DNA of 35,207 nucleotides from UBA1731 sp964567665 (GTDB lineage Bacteria > Verrucomicrobiota > Kiritimatiellia > RFP12 > UBA1067): assembly GCA_964567665.1 (NCBI GenBank), contig CAZMNN010000025.1:1-35207 (forward strand), in the 5' to 3' direction. Each line of letters begins with the position of its first letter. Position 1 is the stretch's first letter. A program made the position numbers and the translations under genes. A model generated the notes under the pieces. It saw nothing but the letters and a program-made list of their open reading frames with translations, made no database searches and was not told the DNA's origin. Shown piece by piece: positions 23,461-32,782 of the stretch.

Positions 23461-24474
23461 ATGCGTTTGGTCGGCATCAATGACAGATTTCCGTGCGGAG
23501 CGCTGCGAGTGTTCACGCTTGCGGCGTTTGCCGTGTGTGCAGTGCCGGCGTCTGCCGCCGTTTCCGACCTTTCGCGCAACGGCGTGTCGCTCTCTGTGGA
23601 GACCTCCGCCGATAGGGTGGATGTCTCCCGCGATTTTGAGGTGACGGTCAGGGCGGTCGCCCCCGCCGGTGCGTCGCTTGCGCTTCCGGATCTGCGCAAC
23701 CGTTTTCGCGGATTCTCCATTGCGGAGGATTTTGCCGAGGAGCCGTTGACGTCCGCAGACGGAACCACGGCATACGTGTCGCGCTGGCGTCTTGTGCCGA
23801 AGCCGTGCGAGAAGGAGTACAAGCTGGCTCCGTTCGTCGTCTCAATCGTCAGACGGAATGCTGCGCAGCCCACAAACGGCGTGGGGGTGTCGGCATCCGG
23901 CGTCGAATCGTTCTACACCGCGCCAGTGTATTTTGAGCGCCCTGAACCGCGTGAAACGGTGACTGGCGGGATTGAGGTGTCGCCAAAGAAGGATCTGCCT
24001 CCGCTGTCGTGGCGGCTTGTGTGGCGTTGCGGACTGGTTCTGCTTTCTGCGGCGATTGTAGCCATAGCCGTATGGTATGTCGTCAGGCGGATCCTTCAGA
24101 AGGTGAGGGAACACCGGATGAGTCCGATAGAACGTGCCATGCTGGAGCTTGACAGGCTTCTGAAGAAGGGACTTCCCGGACGCGGCAGATACAAGGACTT
24201 CTACGTGGAGCTTACGATGGTCGTGCGCCGCTACATACAGCGGCGGCATTCTGTCCGTGCGCCGAACCTCACGACGGACGAGTTTCTCCGCGCTGCCGCC
24301 GGAAATCCGGCGTTTACGCAAGAGGCTATCGCCGAACTCCGCAGCTTCCTGGAATCCGCAGACATGGTGAAGTTCGCCGGTGTGGAGGCCACTCCGGAGA
24401 TGGCGGATTCTGCGACCGGGAAGGCAAAGGGCTATCTTGAGGCAGATAGCCGCAGCCGTGCTGGACAGGGGTGA
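23461..24474 (+). CDS. BatD/DUF4381-like membrane protein of the Bat operon
   Basis: A 337-residue protein. ATG 23461 gives a signal peptide (RVFTLAAFAVCAVPASA) and sits just after a -10 box; the in-frame start at 23407 would precede that promoter. The periplasmic part (about 35-180) looks like beta sandwiches, with SVETSADRVDVSRDFEVTVRA resembling the BatD opening. One membrane helix lies at about 184-212. The cytoplasmic C-terminus resembles DUF4381: FYVELTMVVRRYIQRR, then APNLTTDEFL, and LESADMVKFAGVEA. In known Bat operons such a protein stands beside VWA proteins, as here. The role in envelope stress or aerotolerance is known only by association. Confidence 0.8.
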   Translation: MRLVGINDRFPCGALRVFTLAAFAVCAVPASAAVSDLSRNGVSLSVETSADRVDVSRDFEVTVRAVAPAGASLALPDLRNRFRGFSIAEDFAEEPLTSADGTTAYVSRWRLVPKPCEKEYKLAPFVVSIVRRNAAQPTNGVGVSASGVESFYTAPVYFERPEPRETVTGGIEVSPKKDLPPLSWRLVWRCGLVLLSAAIVAIAVWYVVRRILQKVREHRMSPIERAMLELDRLLKKGLPGRGRYKDFYVELTMVVRRYIQRRHSVRAPNLTTDEFLRAAAGNPAFTQEAIAELRSFLESADMVKFAGVEATPEMADSATGKAKGYLEADSRSRAGQG

Positions 24475-24485
24475 CGGGAACTTCC

Positions 24486-25535
24486 ATGGACTTTGCCTGG
24501 CCATATGCGTTTCTGATGGTGATTCCGCTTGGGATCGCCGCCTGGCGGATGCTTCGCAGGGGAAGGCAAAGCGGAGTGAAGTTCTCCGCCGTTGGACGTC
24601 TGCCGCCGAGAACCGCTGGCTGGCGGGCGCATTTCGCAAACCTTTTGCCGTTCGTCTTTCTTTTCGGTGCGGCTCTTCTTGTCGTGGCCTGTGCGCGTCC
24701 GCGCAGACCGCTGAACCGCGAGAGCCGCAATGTGGATGCCATCGCCATCGCCATGACGGTTGACGTGTCGGGATCGATGGAGGCGTTGGATCTCTCTCCA
24801 TCCGGTGTGCGCAGCCTGAAGGATGCCAAGACAAGGCTTGATGTCGTAAAGGAGCTTTTCGCGAAATTCGTCGAGGCGCGTCCTGACGACCTCATCGGAC
24901 TCATAACGTTCGGCGGCTACGCTGCTTCGCTTACGCCGCTCACTGCGGATCACGAGGCTCTGCTGCAGGTGTTGAGAGGTGTACAGGTTCCGGCTTTGAG
25001 TTTCGACGCGAACGGACAGCCGATCGACCCTGACGAGACGATGACGGCGGTTGGCGACGGTCTTGCGACGGCTCTTGCGCGGCTGAAGAACGCAGAGACC
25101 AAGTCGCGCATCGTCATACTGCTTTCGGACGGCGTATCCAACACAGGCGCGGTGGAACCGGATGACGCCGCCGCCGCCGCCGCGAAGCTTGGCGTCCGCG
25201 TCTACACAATAGGCGTGGGGACGCACTCTTCGCGTACGCCGTTCCGGGCAAAGGACATGTTCGGACGCGAGACGGTGCAGTACTCAAACTCCTCCTTTGA
25301 CGAATCGCAGCTCAAGTCCATCGCCAAGAAGACAGGCGCCCGCTACTTCGGCGTCCGTGACGCAAAAGGGCTTCGTGCGGCGCTTGACGAGATCGATTCC
25401 CTTGAGAAGACTACGCTCGATCGCACGGTCTTCCAGCGGTATCGCGAATATTTTCCGCCGTTCCTGCTTGTCGGATCGCTTCTCGTGCTCGCTGCCGTGT
25501 CGCTCCAGATGATGGCGTCAAGGAGGCTCGTGTAA
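24486..25535 (+). CDS. BatA-like VWA-domain membrane protein
   Basis: A 349-residue membrane protein with the Bat architecture: an N-terminal FAWPYAFLMVIPL helix, a second helix at about 50-72, a von Willebrand A domain from about 85 to 300, and a C-terminal helix at about 318-338. The metal-binding MIDAS motif is DVSGSM at 93-98, with the later threonine and aspartate segments (DETMTAVGDGL, ILLSDGVSNTG). ATG 24486 has a GGGA site about seven bases upstream; a GTG at 24471 overlapping the previous stop is the alternative. Neighbours on both sides are the expected BatD-like and BatB-like partners. Confidence 0.88.
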   Translation: MDFAWPYAFLMVIPLGIAAWRMLRRGRQSGVKFSAVGRLPPRTAGWRAHFANLLPFVFLFGAALLVVACARPRRPLNRESRNVDAIAIAMTVDVSGSMEALDLSPSGVRSLKDAKTRLDVVKELFAKFVEARPDDLIGLITFGGYAASLTPLTADHEALLQVLRGVQVPALSFDANGQPIDPDETMTAVGDGLATALARLKNAETKSRIVILLSDGVSNTGAVEPDDAAAAAAKLGVRVYTIGVGTHSSRTPFRAKDMFGRETVQYSNSSFDESQLKSIAKKTGARYFGVRDAKGLRAALDEIDSLEKTTLDRTVFQRYREYFPPFLLVGSLLVLAAVSLQMMASRRLV

Positions 25536-26557
25536 TGCGCTTCGTGAATCCGTGGATGCTTGTGCTTGTGCTGTTCGTCCCGTTGGCCGGCGCATTCTGG
25601 ACGTATCTGCGGGCGCGGTCTGAAACGCGGCTCAGGAGCCTTGTCGCACCTCCGCTTCGCCGTCGGTTGATGCCGAACCGTCCGGGTACGTTCCTCGTTC
25701 AGGCAATCCTGTTGCTTGCCGGGCTGGCGCTATGCCTGTTCGCGGCGGCGCGTCCGCAATGGGGACACAGTTCGCAGATTGTGGCGGCGAAGAGCCGCAA
25801 CGTTGTGGTTGCGCTTGACGTAAGCCGTTCGATGCTCGCTGACGATGTGCGGCCGAACCGCCTGGAGCGGGCAAAGGCGGACATCGCAGATCTGATCGAT
25901 TCGCTTGACGGCGACCGTTGCGCGCTTGTCGCGTTTCGTCAGAAGGGGACGCTGCTCTGTCCGCTCACCACGGACACTGCGTTTCTCCGCTCCGCGCTTG
26001 AATCGGCGACGCCGGAATCCGCACCGCGTGGCGAAACCGATCTTGGGGCGGCGATCCGCACTTCGCTTCAGGCTCTCGATCCCGCGATGGACGGACACAA
26101 TGCCATCATCCTCGTTTCCGACGGCGGCGACCTCAGGAACAATGCCCTCACGTGCGCAGAGATAGCGAAGAAACGCGGAATTCCCATCTTTACCGTCGGG
26201 CTTGGCGATCCGCAGCACGAGTCAACAATTCCGGATTCGTCCGGAAAGGGTGTGCAGATGTTCAGGGGACAGCCGGTCAAGGTTCGGCTGGAGGAATCCG
26301 CGCTTCGTCAGGTGGCCGCCGTCTCCGAAGGCCGGTATGTTCCGCTCGCCACAGCCGGTACGGCGGAGACGACGTTGGGCGCGATATATCGGCGCTTTCT
26401 GCGTCAGGTTGCGGCGAAGGAGCAGGCGGAGGAAGAGGAGCTGAGGGCGACGGAGCGTTTTGGCATCTTTCTTGTCCCCGGACTTCTCCTTGTCATTGCG
26501 GCGGCATCGCTTTCCCGTGGACGCTTTGCGGGCAGGCACAGAAGACAGATAGCCTGA
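25535..26557 (+). CDS. BatB-like VWA-domain membrane protein
   Basis: A 340-residue paralogue of the preceding protein, starting in a TAATG overlap. It has two N-terminal helices (WMLVLVLFVPLAGAFW and about 52-70), a VWA domain at about 88-300 with MIDAS DVSRSM at 95-100, SDGGDLRNN and FTVGLGD, and a C-terminal helix (FLVPGLLLVIAAASL). BatB-type proteins typically carry RLERAK after the MIDAS, and the same segment is present here (PNRLERAKADI). No TPR-containing BatC follows. The operon ends here, with a T run just after the stop but no obvious stem. Confidence 0.88.
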   Translation: MRFVNPWMLVLVLFVPLAGAFWTYLRARSETRLRSLVAPPLRRRLMPNRPGTFLVQAILLLAGLALCLFAAARPQWGHSSQIVAAKSRNVVVALDVSRSMLADDVRPNRLERAKADIADLIDSLDGDRCALVAFRQKGTLLCPLTTDTAFLRSALESATPESAPRGETDLGAAIRTSLQALDPAMDGHNAIILVSDGGDLRNNALTCAEIAKKRGIPIFTVGLGDPQHESTIPDSSGKGVQMFRGQPVKVRLEESALRQVAAVSEGRYVPLATAGTAETTLGAIYRRFLRQVAAKEQAEEEELRATERFGIFLVPGLLLVIAAASLSRGRFAGRHRRQIA

Positions 26558-26716
26558 TTTGTTTTTTTGATTCGTCGATTGCGGCGGGCGTTTTGCCTCA
26601 CACGGAGACACGGGGATATCTGTCGATTGTTCGATATCGAGAAATGCCTGTGCGTTTCCATCTACTATGTTAAGCCGGCGATTGCGATTAAAGATCGGTT
26701 GAGGTCAAATAGCTTC

Positions 26717-26744
26717 TTGAAAAAAAAAACCAATATGAGATAAT
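26717..26744 (+). promoter_or_regulatory. Promoter of the polysaccharide-degradation operon
   Basis: TTGAAA at 26717-26722, 16-base A-rich spacer ending TGA, GATAAT at 26739-26744. It lies in a 229-base AT-richer gap that otherwise holds only a T run and a small GATATC inverted repeat. There is no CGCCC motif after this -10, unlike the housekeeping promoters. It would give a leader of about 36 bases. Confidence 0.65.
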
Positions 26745-26786
26745 AACCGATGATTGATTCTTTTAAGGGGTATAAGGAAAGTTGGT

Positions 26787-27764
26787 ATGTCTTATAGAAA
26801 GTTGGCGTTTGCGTTGATTGCCATGCTGTCATTGACGGCGATGGCGTTTCCTGCACCGTTTGCGCCAGGTGAGCGCGTTGCGTTCCTCGGCGACTCAATC
26901 ACGCGGCAGGCGTGGTATCTCGGCTACCTTCAGCTTCATGCAAACCTTACAGTAAAGGGCGACGCTGTCAAACTCGTCAACGTCGGCGTCTCGGGCGATA
27001 CTGCGACCGGTGCGCTCGAACGCTATGACTGGGACATCAAGCCGGTCCGGGCGGATCGCTTCTTCGTGATGTTCGGCATGAACGACGTCAAAGTTACGCT
27101 CTATGACGGGAAGGCACCGGACGTGGCGCGCAAGGCAGAACGCGAACGTGCGCTCGCCACCTACGCCACGAACCTTCGTGTGCTTATCGATCGTCTGCGG
27201 GCGGACGGTCGAAAGGTTGTCTTGATGACGCCTACGCCGTATGACGAGTACGCACGGACGAACGGCGGTACGCTTTTCAAGGACGCCAACGAGCAGGGGC
27301 TTTCACGGTGTGCGGAGATCGTTCGCCGCCTGGCGGCCGAGGAGCAGATCCCCTGCATTGACTTGTACCGCCCACTGACGCAGCTATGGAAGACTGCGCC
27401 AGAGCCGGGCTACACGCGCGATCGTGTCCATCCTACCGAGACCGGGGCGCGTCTCGTTGCGGCGGAGATCCTGAAGTCGATGGGTGTGACGGAACCGTCG
27501 CTGCCGACGAACGGCACGGCTTATGCGACGACGATGCAGCTCTGTCAGGCCGAGGGGCAGCGCCGCATCCTGCCGCAGGTGCGCATGGACATCACTCGCC
27601 GTGGCGGCAATCCGGATGATCGAGCGAGCTTCGAGGCGACGATCAAGGCCTGGCGCATGGAGCTGGAGAGCCGCACGAACTGTTCCGAGAAGGATCGTCG
27701 CCACTATCTTGATTATTTCACGGGCATCTGGGACTATTACAGAAAGGAGACTTTCCATGACTAA
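26787..27764 (+). CDS. Secreted SGNH/GDSL esterase-like hydrolase
   Basis: A 325-residue exported hydrolase. ATG 26787 has AAGGAAA upstream and starts a signal peptide (KLAFALIAMLSLTAMAFPAP). The SGNH blocks are complete: FLGDSIT (nucleophile Ser37), a Gly block in NVGVSGDTATG, FGMNDV for the Asn block, and DRVHPTETG with the catalytic Asp and His. Relatives act as carbohydrate esterases removing acetyl groups, or as sialate or rhamnogalacturonan esterases. The last 80 residues (MQLCQAEGQRRILPQ... to WDYYRKETFHD) form an extra helical region. The eight-base overlap with the next gene and the neighbouring lyase and hexosaminidase point to polysaccharide deacetylation. Confidence 0.9.
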   Translation: MSYRKLAFALIAMLSLTAMAFPAPFAPGERVAFLGDSITRQAWYLGYLQLHANLTVKGDAVKLVNVGVSGDTATGALERYDWDIKPVRADRFFVMFGMNDVKVTLYDGKAPDVARKAERERALATYATNLRVLIDRLRADGRKVVLMTPTPYDEYARTNGGTLFKDANEQGLSRCAEIVRRLAAEEQIPCIDLYRPLTQLWKTAPEPGYTRDRVHPTETGARLVAAEILKSMGVTEPSLPTNGTAYATTMQLCQAEGQRRILPQVRMDITRRGGNPDDRASFEATIKAWRMELESRTNCSEKDRRHYLDYFTGIWDYYRKETFHD

Positions 27765-29673
27765 GCAACTTGCCATTGCGGTGGTGGCTCTGTCCGCCTT
27801 TTCGGCTTCTGCCGCTGAATTCACGACGGCTGCCATACCAGGACAGAGCGTGATGAAGATTTCCGACCAGTCGATTCCCAACGGAATCTCGTTCAGTGAT
27901 GGTACCTACTGTTCCGTCGGACAGCAGAACACGTTGTACAATATGAACACCTTTCTGTGGGCGGGTCTGCCGGACAGGTTCTGTACGGACGCGAAGATTG
28001 TCTGTCCGGTTGCCCTTAGAGGGGCAATGACCAATGCCAACCTGGACGTATGGTGGCTCGGCTTTCAGGATGTGCCGTCATGTCCGACCGCCGCCGCCGA
28101 CAAGGCGAGCCTTCATGTTTTCGAGGATTCTCCGGGCTTGCGTGAAAAACCAGATCATACGTATTACATGCTGAACGGACGTATGCCGGTTAAGCTCTTG
28201 GACAATGCGATCGCTACAGGCACGAATGTCGATTTGGGTGAGGGTCAGTTCAAGGGAGTGCGCGAGTTTGAGCCGGACGGGTTGATGACGCAGATCGGAA
28301 TGGCCTATAATCGTGGTGCACAGACGAATGGTTGCATGCTGCTGCGCTTCAATCCCGATGCGCTTGAGTGTGGTGGCGAATTCCGTTTCTCAGGATATAA
28401 GACAGAGACGGCGGCGACAAATCCTGCCACGGCTGCGATGCACGTCGTCTTCTCTGCGGAGGACGAGGTTGCGCCGGTCGCGCCGCACTTGACGGAAGGT
28501 GAGCGCACGGGTGCCGATTACGTGAAATCGACCGTATCGTGGGTGCAGTATCGCGAATCAGACGGGACACAGGGCTTTGAGTATCCTGCCTGGTGTGGTG
28601 TCCGGAACGGCAGACGCCGCGACTTGATTTTCGTGTTTGACGCACCGGCATACACCTTGACGAACGCATGGCTCACGCTGACGGCGCTGCCGCCGTTCGC
28701 CGGTTCGGTGCCGGACGACGCGAATGTTTCGCTGTCGTTCCTCGGTTTTGTCGATGCTCCGGCGGCGAATGCGGATCTTGAGGTGACGGATGCGATGCTC
28801 GAAGGCCAGGAGCCGTTAGTCCTGCAGACGTCGCTGCCGATTCGTTCTCTCGTCGCGGGACAGAATCTCTTCACCAATGCACGCGGTCAGCGCGATCTGA
28901 TCCGCATGTTGAACAAGAGAGCCAAGGACGCGGCCTTTGCCGGGGTCGGCCGCACGGACAAGAAGGCCGTCCTTCGGCTCTCGGTCACATCTGATACGGC
29001 GGTGGACTGGTGCTTCTCGCTTGGCTCCGTTGCGACGCCGCGTGTCGAGTCGTTCTTTGAGTGCGTGGAATACCGCAAGGAAATCGCCATCTTTTCAAAT
29101 GGTGACTTTGAAAACGGGTTGGAGGGGTGGACGATCTCGCCGGCGTCTCATACGGAAAGCCAGATCGCCGTTGTGACTGATCCGACCGATCCCGGCAACC
29201 ATTGCCTTCGTCTCCGCAACTGCGACAATCTGTCTGGCGGGATAGACATGTACTGCTCCAATTCTGACAAGGAGACGATAAACCGCTATCGCGGCTATCC
29301 GGCACGGGTCACCTATCGCATCTATGTAGATCCTGAGCATCCGTTCGTCAAGCGAGGCACAGATCTCACGGAATTCGGCTATTTTATCTGGCTTTACTAT
29401 GATTCGGAGAAAAAGACCACGGCACAACATACGTTCGGAAGAATGGCGGACAACGAGACGGGGACTGGCAGTTGGCGAACGGCCGGCAGTGGCTCGAAGC
29501 TTTTCCCTTCCGTTGAACAGGACTACGAGCGGCTTTACATACAGCATCGTTTCAATGCGACGATTGACGCCAATTCGGGAACGACATGGTATATCGATGA
29601 CGTCCAGCTCTATGTCGAGGATTTCTACGAGTATCCGAAAGAGCGGTTTGGATTGGTGGTGTCCATTCGATAG
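27757..29673 (+). CDS. Large secreted protein with a C-terminal CBM4/9-like domain
   Basis: A 638-residue exported protein that overlaps the esterase gene by eight bases, with AAAGGAG seven bases before ATG 27757. A signal peptide (MTKQLAIAVVALSAFSASAA) is followed by about 420 residues of beta-rich sequence I cannot assign. From about 445 the segment IFSNGDFENGLEGWTIS starts a domain with the layout of family 4/9 carbohydrate-binding modules, ending in TTWYIDDVQLYVEDF. No catalytic motif is apparent. The C-terminal tail (ERFGLVVSIR) resembles that of the LamG protein at 6364. It probably binds the substrate of the downstream lyase and hexosaminidase; this is inferred from position. Confidence 0.78.
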   Translation: MTKQLAIAVVALSAFSASAAEFTTAAIPGQSVMKISDQSIPNGISFSDGTYCSVGQQNTLYNMNTFLWAGLPDRFCTDAKIVCPVALRGAMTNANLDVWWLGFQDVPSCPTAAADKASLHVFEDSPGLREKPDHTYYMLNGRMPVKLLDNAIATGTNVDLGEGQFKGVREFEPDGLMTQIGMAYNRGAQTNGCMLLRFNPDALECGGEFRFSGYKTETAATNPATAAMHVVFSAEDEVAPVAPHLTEGERTGADYVKSTVSWVQYRESDGTQGFEYPAWCGVRNGRRRDLIFVFDAPAYTLTNAWLTLTALPPFAGSVPDDANVSLSFLGFVDAPAANADLEVTDAMLEGQEPLVLQTSLPIRSLVAGQNLFTNARGQRDLIRMLNKRAKDAAFAGVGRTDKKAVLRLSVTSDTAVDWCFSLGSVATPRVESFFECVEYRKEIAIFSNGDFENGLEGWTISPASHTESQIAVVTDPTDPGNHCLRLRNCDNLSGGIDMYCSNSDKETINRYRGYPARVTYRIYVDPEHPFVKRGTDLTEFGYFIWLYYDSEKKTTAQHTFGRMADNETGTGSWRTAGSGSKLFPSVEQDYERLYIQHRFNATIDANSGTTWYIDDVQLYVEDFYEYPKERFGLVVSIR

Positions 29674-29679
29674 CGTCTT

Positions 29680-32600
29680 ATGAAGAATGCCACTCTTTCT
29701 TTCTCCTTGGCCCTGTTGCTTGCGCCTTGGGGTATGTGTGCGGCCGATGTGCGCTATCTCAGGTATTCACCGGAGGCATATCGGGCAATGGTGCCGCAAC
29801 ATGCGCCGGCGCCGGTGACTGTCGAGTGTGCGCCGTTCTCGACCAGCGGCTTTGAAGCATCCGCCTGCCCATTCTGCGGAAAGAAGGGCAGCGGATTCAG
29901 GTACGATTTCCTCGCCGATCCAGAGAAGATCGTATGCGTCACGAGCGGTCGCGACATTCGCGATTATGCTACAACGGGATCGGCCACGTTCACCGACTGG
30001 CGCGGCCGGAATTATGTGCGGCGATACTTTGAGACGAAACTGATTCCGAACGCGCTGAAGAAGGGCGCACCGGTCATGGTCTTTCCGGAGAACATCCGTG
30101 CGCGGGAGAAAATCGTCGCCTTGCTCGGACGTTTTGGCGGCAGCGGCGCTTTGCTCAACCTTGCGAACGGCTACGCCGAGACGGGGGACGAGCGCTATGC
30201 CGAGCGGGCGATCGCGATTCTTGAGGGGTTCGCAGACGTATTTCCCGCTTGGCCGTGGACATGCCATTCGGCGATGAAGCCGTTGACACGTCAGGAACTG
30301 CTCGACAAGGCAAAGATCCATGACAGCGGCTATCACGGCTGGATGGGGCCTGCGCGTCTCGCGTCAGGGATGCCGCGTTTCCGCAATCCAGAGGAGGCTC
30401 TCTACTTCGCAAACATCGCCCGTGCCTATCGTCTGCTGGAGAAATCTGCGAGTTGGAAGGATCGCCGCGAGAAAATCCGTTACGACCTGCTGGAGGAGGG
30501 TGCGCTCAACTTCCGTGCCTATGGCGCAAAGCAGTGCGTCGCGAATGCAATCGGCATGTATGCGCCGGCCCTTTATGAACTTGGTCAGGCACTGGGCGAC
30601 AAGTATCTTCTGGACGGTTTCTACCGCATCATGGAGGACTTCCTCTACAACGAGAACCATTACGACGGCATCAGCACGGAAGGCAGCATCGACTATGCCA
30701 GAATGGTCGGCGGCATGTGGGGTATCTTCCGTTCGACAGGCCTTGTCTCCAACGATGTCTATCGTGCGAAGCATCCGTTTCTCGCCTACGCCGGAAAGAC
30801 GGAGCAGCGGCTGGCAAACAGTTTCGGCGGAATGCCGGCGCTCGGCGACCAGCACATGAGGCAATATGACATTCGCCTCCCGGCGGCGCGTGCCGCCGTT
30901 GGCGAAGAATGCGGCGGCTGGGGGCTTTCCGTTCTCCGCGCAGGATCTCCTGACAAGCGGCTCGACCTCTACTTCTCCCATGACCGCTGCTCGGCGCATT
31001 CGCATGACGACACGCTGGGGCTTCAGTTCTTCTATCGTGGCGTACCGCTTCTCGAACAGTTCGGCGACACACGCGACACGGTTGACCTGAACGGTGAAAT
31101 ACCCAATGCGGACGCTTTTGCGAAGCTCGCGTATCCCGCCCGCATAGTTACGTCCGACCCGCGCAAGCGAGGCTTCAACCTGCAGGACATGACTACGGGT
31201 CTGACGAAGAACCTCGTCATTGTCGATGACTACTGGTCGAACAACAGCTGGTACACCGCCTACAAGGGCGGACATGGAGACAGGCGCGAGCCGTACGGAC
31301 GGCTCAATGCCCGCACGGGACGCATTCCGGAGAGCGACTTTCAGTTCGTCGAGGCAGAGGCTTGCGACATGAACGCCAAGAGCTATCAGGGAATGGACGA
31401 CTACCGGCGCGCGATTTGCGTCGTGACGCGCCCGGACGGTACGCCGTACGTCGTTGACTTCTTCACGGTCTGCGGCGGACATCGCCACCTGTTCCTGCTC
31501 CATTCACGCGGCAAGGAGGTCTTCTCGACGCTCGGTCGCGGGGAGACGTATGACCATCTTGAGGATGTTCCGCGCAATGCCGTCGCAAATTCGTTCATAT
31601 TTTCGGGTGGATCGATTCTATTTCCGTCAAATGTGCTGAACAATGTCGTTGTCGGCGCCCCTGTCCGTGGTGCCTGGCGCCATGCCTGGGAGTTCGACTA
31701 CGCCGCTTGGGCGTCGAAGTCGCATCCTCCGGCGAAGGATCTGCTGGTCAAGCCGCAGCGTTTAGACGTCTGGGGATTCCTCTCGCCGCGCAACGCCGCA
31801 CGTGCAATCCGTGCCGACGGACACTACCCTGTGACGATAGAGGAGAACGTGGGTGGCGTCAACAGCCGGCACCGGTTTCAGTTCGAGAATGCCGTGCATT
31901 ACGCAGGCTTGCGCAGCGAGTCGGACTATCTCATCAGGGATACGTACGTTCAGTTATATGCGATGCGCGGCACGAACGAACCAGAATCCATTCGATCTGT
32001 GCGACGGATAGAGACGACTGACAGGACGACGGTTGGCAGCGCGGCGCTTGCGATTGCGTTCGCCGACGGCTCAGAGGAAATCGTCATCTGGAACGGGTGT
32101 GCGCAAGAGCGGTCTTGGGATGGTGGTCGACTTTCCACCGATGCGCGAGCCGCTTTTGTGCGGCTGACGGTCGATGGAAAGGTCGCCGCAGTACGCATGT
32201 CCGGCGGCACGTTTCTCGATTATGCGGGCGAGCGCAGGGTGTGCGCAGCGAAAGGAACGTGTCGAGCGAAGGTCGTCTCTGCACGGGATGGCGAACTTCT
32301 GCTGTCCCAGGCTGAAGACTGGCCCGTCGGTACGGCATGGCGCGGACGGACGGTTCGCGTCGATTTCCCGTTTGGCGCCCGTCGGGAGGCGTTTGAGATC
32401 GACTGCATCGAGCGAACGGATGCTGGCGTTCGTGTAGTGCTGGCCGGTGCGCCGTTCTTCACCTATCATCGCGGGAAGGTGCTCGGCTTCACAGGCAACG
32501 GCATCAACCGGGCCAACCAGTTTTCAGGTACGTTGCTCTGGAAGGGCGGACAGACGACACGCTACATGTCAGGCTGCCGTCTGGAGGTGCCGGAAGCGGG

Positions 32601-32781
32601 TTTTGCCGGTCATCTCGACCGCGCCGACAATCAGGTCGGGCATGACACCGAACGCTTGAGTGTCGTTGAGGACGTTGATCTGCAGGCGGCCGGACTTAAG
32701 CCGGGAATGGATTACTTCATTCGTCCGGAATGGTACGGTGCAACGGCTGATGTGATGCAAGAGGCGAGCTTTACGGAGTGA
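29680..32781 (+). CDS. Secreted heparinase II/III-like polysaccharide lyase
   Basis: A 1033-residue exported protein with a signal peptide ending near residue 21. A short CPFCGKK segment at about residue 65 could bind zinc. An alpha/alpha-toroid-like helical region (about 130-400) includes YFANIARAYRLL and NENHYDGISTEGSIDYARM. The heparinase II/III-type beta domain starts near 420, with SHDRCSAHSHDDTLGLQFFYRGVPLLEQFGD as its hallmark. The remaining C-terminal region is beta-rich. Relatives cleave uronic-acid-containing polysaccharides such as heparin, heparan, alginate or other glycosaminoglycans by beta-elimination. The substrate cannot be read, but the adjacent GH20 suggests an amino-sugar-containing polymer. 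The ATG lacks an obvious Shine-Dalgarno, so translation may depend on the upstream gene. Confidence 0.85.
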   Translation: MKNATLSFSLALLLAPWGMCAADVRYLRYSPEAYRAMVPQHAPAPVTVECAPFSTSGFEASACPFCGKKGSGFRYDFLADPEKIVCVTSGRDIRDYATTGSATFTDWRGRNYVRRYFETKLIPNALKKGAPVMVFPENIRAREKIVALLGRFGGSGALLNLANGYAETGDERYAERAIAILEGFADVFPAWPWTCHSAMKPLTRQELLDKAKIHDSGYHGWMGPARLASGMPRFRNPEEALYFANIARAYRLLEKSASWKDRREKIRYDLLEEGALNFRAYGAKQCVANAIGMYAPALYELGQALGDKYLLDGFYRIMEDFLYNENHYDGISTEGSIDYARMVGGMWGIFRSTGLVSNDVYRAKHPFLAYAGKTEQRLANSFGGMPALGDQHMRQYDIRLPAARAAVGEECGGWGLSVLRAGSPDKRLDLYFSHDRCSAHSHDDTLGLQFFYRGVPLLEQFGDTRDTVDLNGEIPNADAFAKLAYPARIVTSDPRKRGFNLQDMTTGLTKNLVIVDDYWSNNSWYTAYKGGHGDRREPYGRLNARTGRIPESDFQFVEAEACDMNAKSYQGMDDYRRAICVVTRPDGTPYVVDFFTVCGGHRHLFLLHSRGKEVFSTLGRGETYDHLEDVPRNAVANSFIFSGGSILFPSNVLNNVVVGAPVRGAWRHAWEFDYAAWASKSHPPAKDLLVKPQRLDVWGFLSPRNAARAIRADGHYPVTIEENVGGVNSRHRFQFENAVHYAGLRSESDYLIRDTYVQLYAMRGTNEPESIRSVRRIETTDRTTVGSAALAIAFADGSEEIVIWNGCAQERSWDGGRLSTDARAAFVRLTVDGKVAAVRMSGGTFLDYAGERRVCAAKGTCRAKVVSARDGELLLSQAEDWPVGTAWRGRTVRVDFPFGARREAFEIDCIERTDAGVRVVLAGAPFFTYHRGKVLGFTGNGINRANQFSGTLLWKGGQTTRYMSGCRLEVPEAGFAGHLDRADNQVGHDTERLSVVEDVDLQAAGLKPGMDYFIRPEWYGATADVMQEASFTE

Positions 32782-32782
32782 G

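Noticed and set aside
26558..26786. Gap before the esterase gene examined for a tRNA or small RNA
   Set aside because: No cloverleaf, no CCA end, and no strong stem followed by a U tract; only a promoter and a small GATATC inverted repeat are visible.
28300..28315. TATAAT inside the 27757 gene
   Set aside because: It lacks the CGCCC discriminator and a start codon downstream in a sensible place; likely chance within coding sequence.
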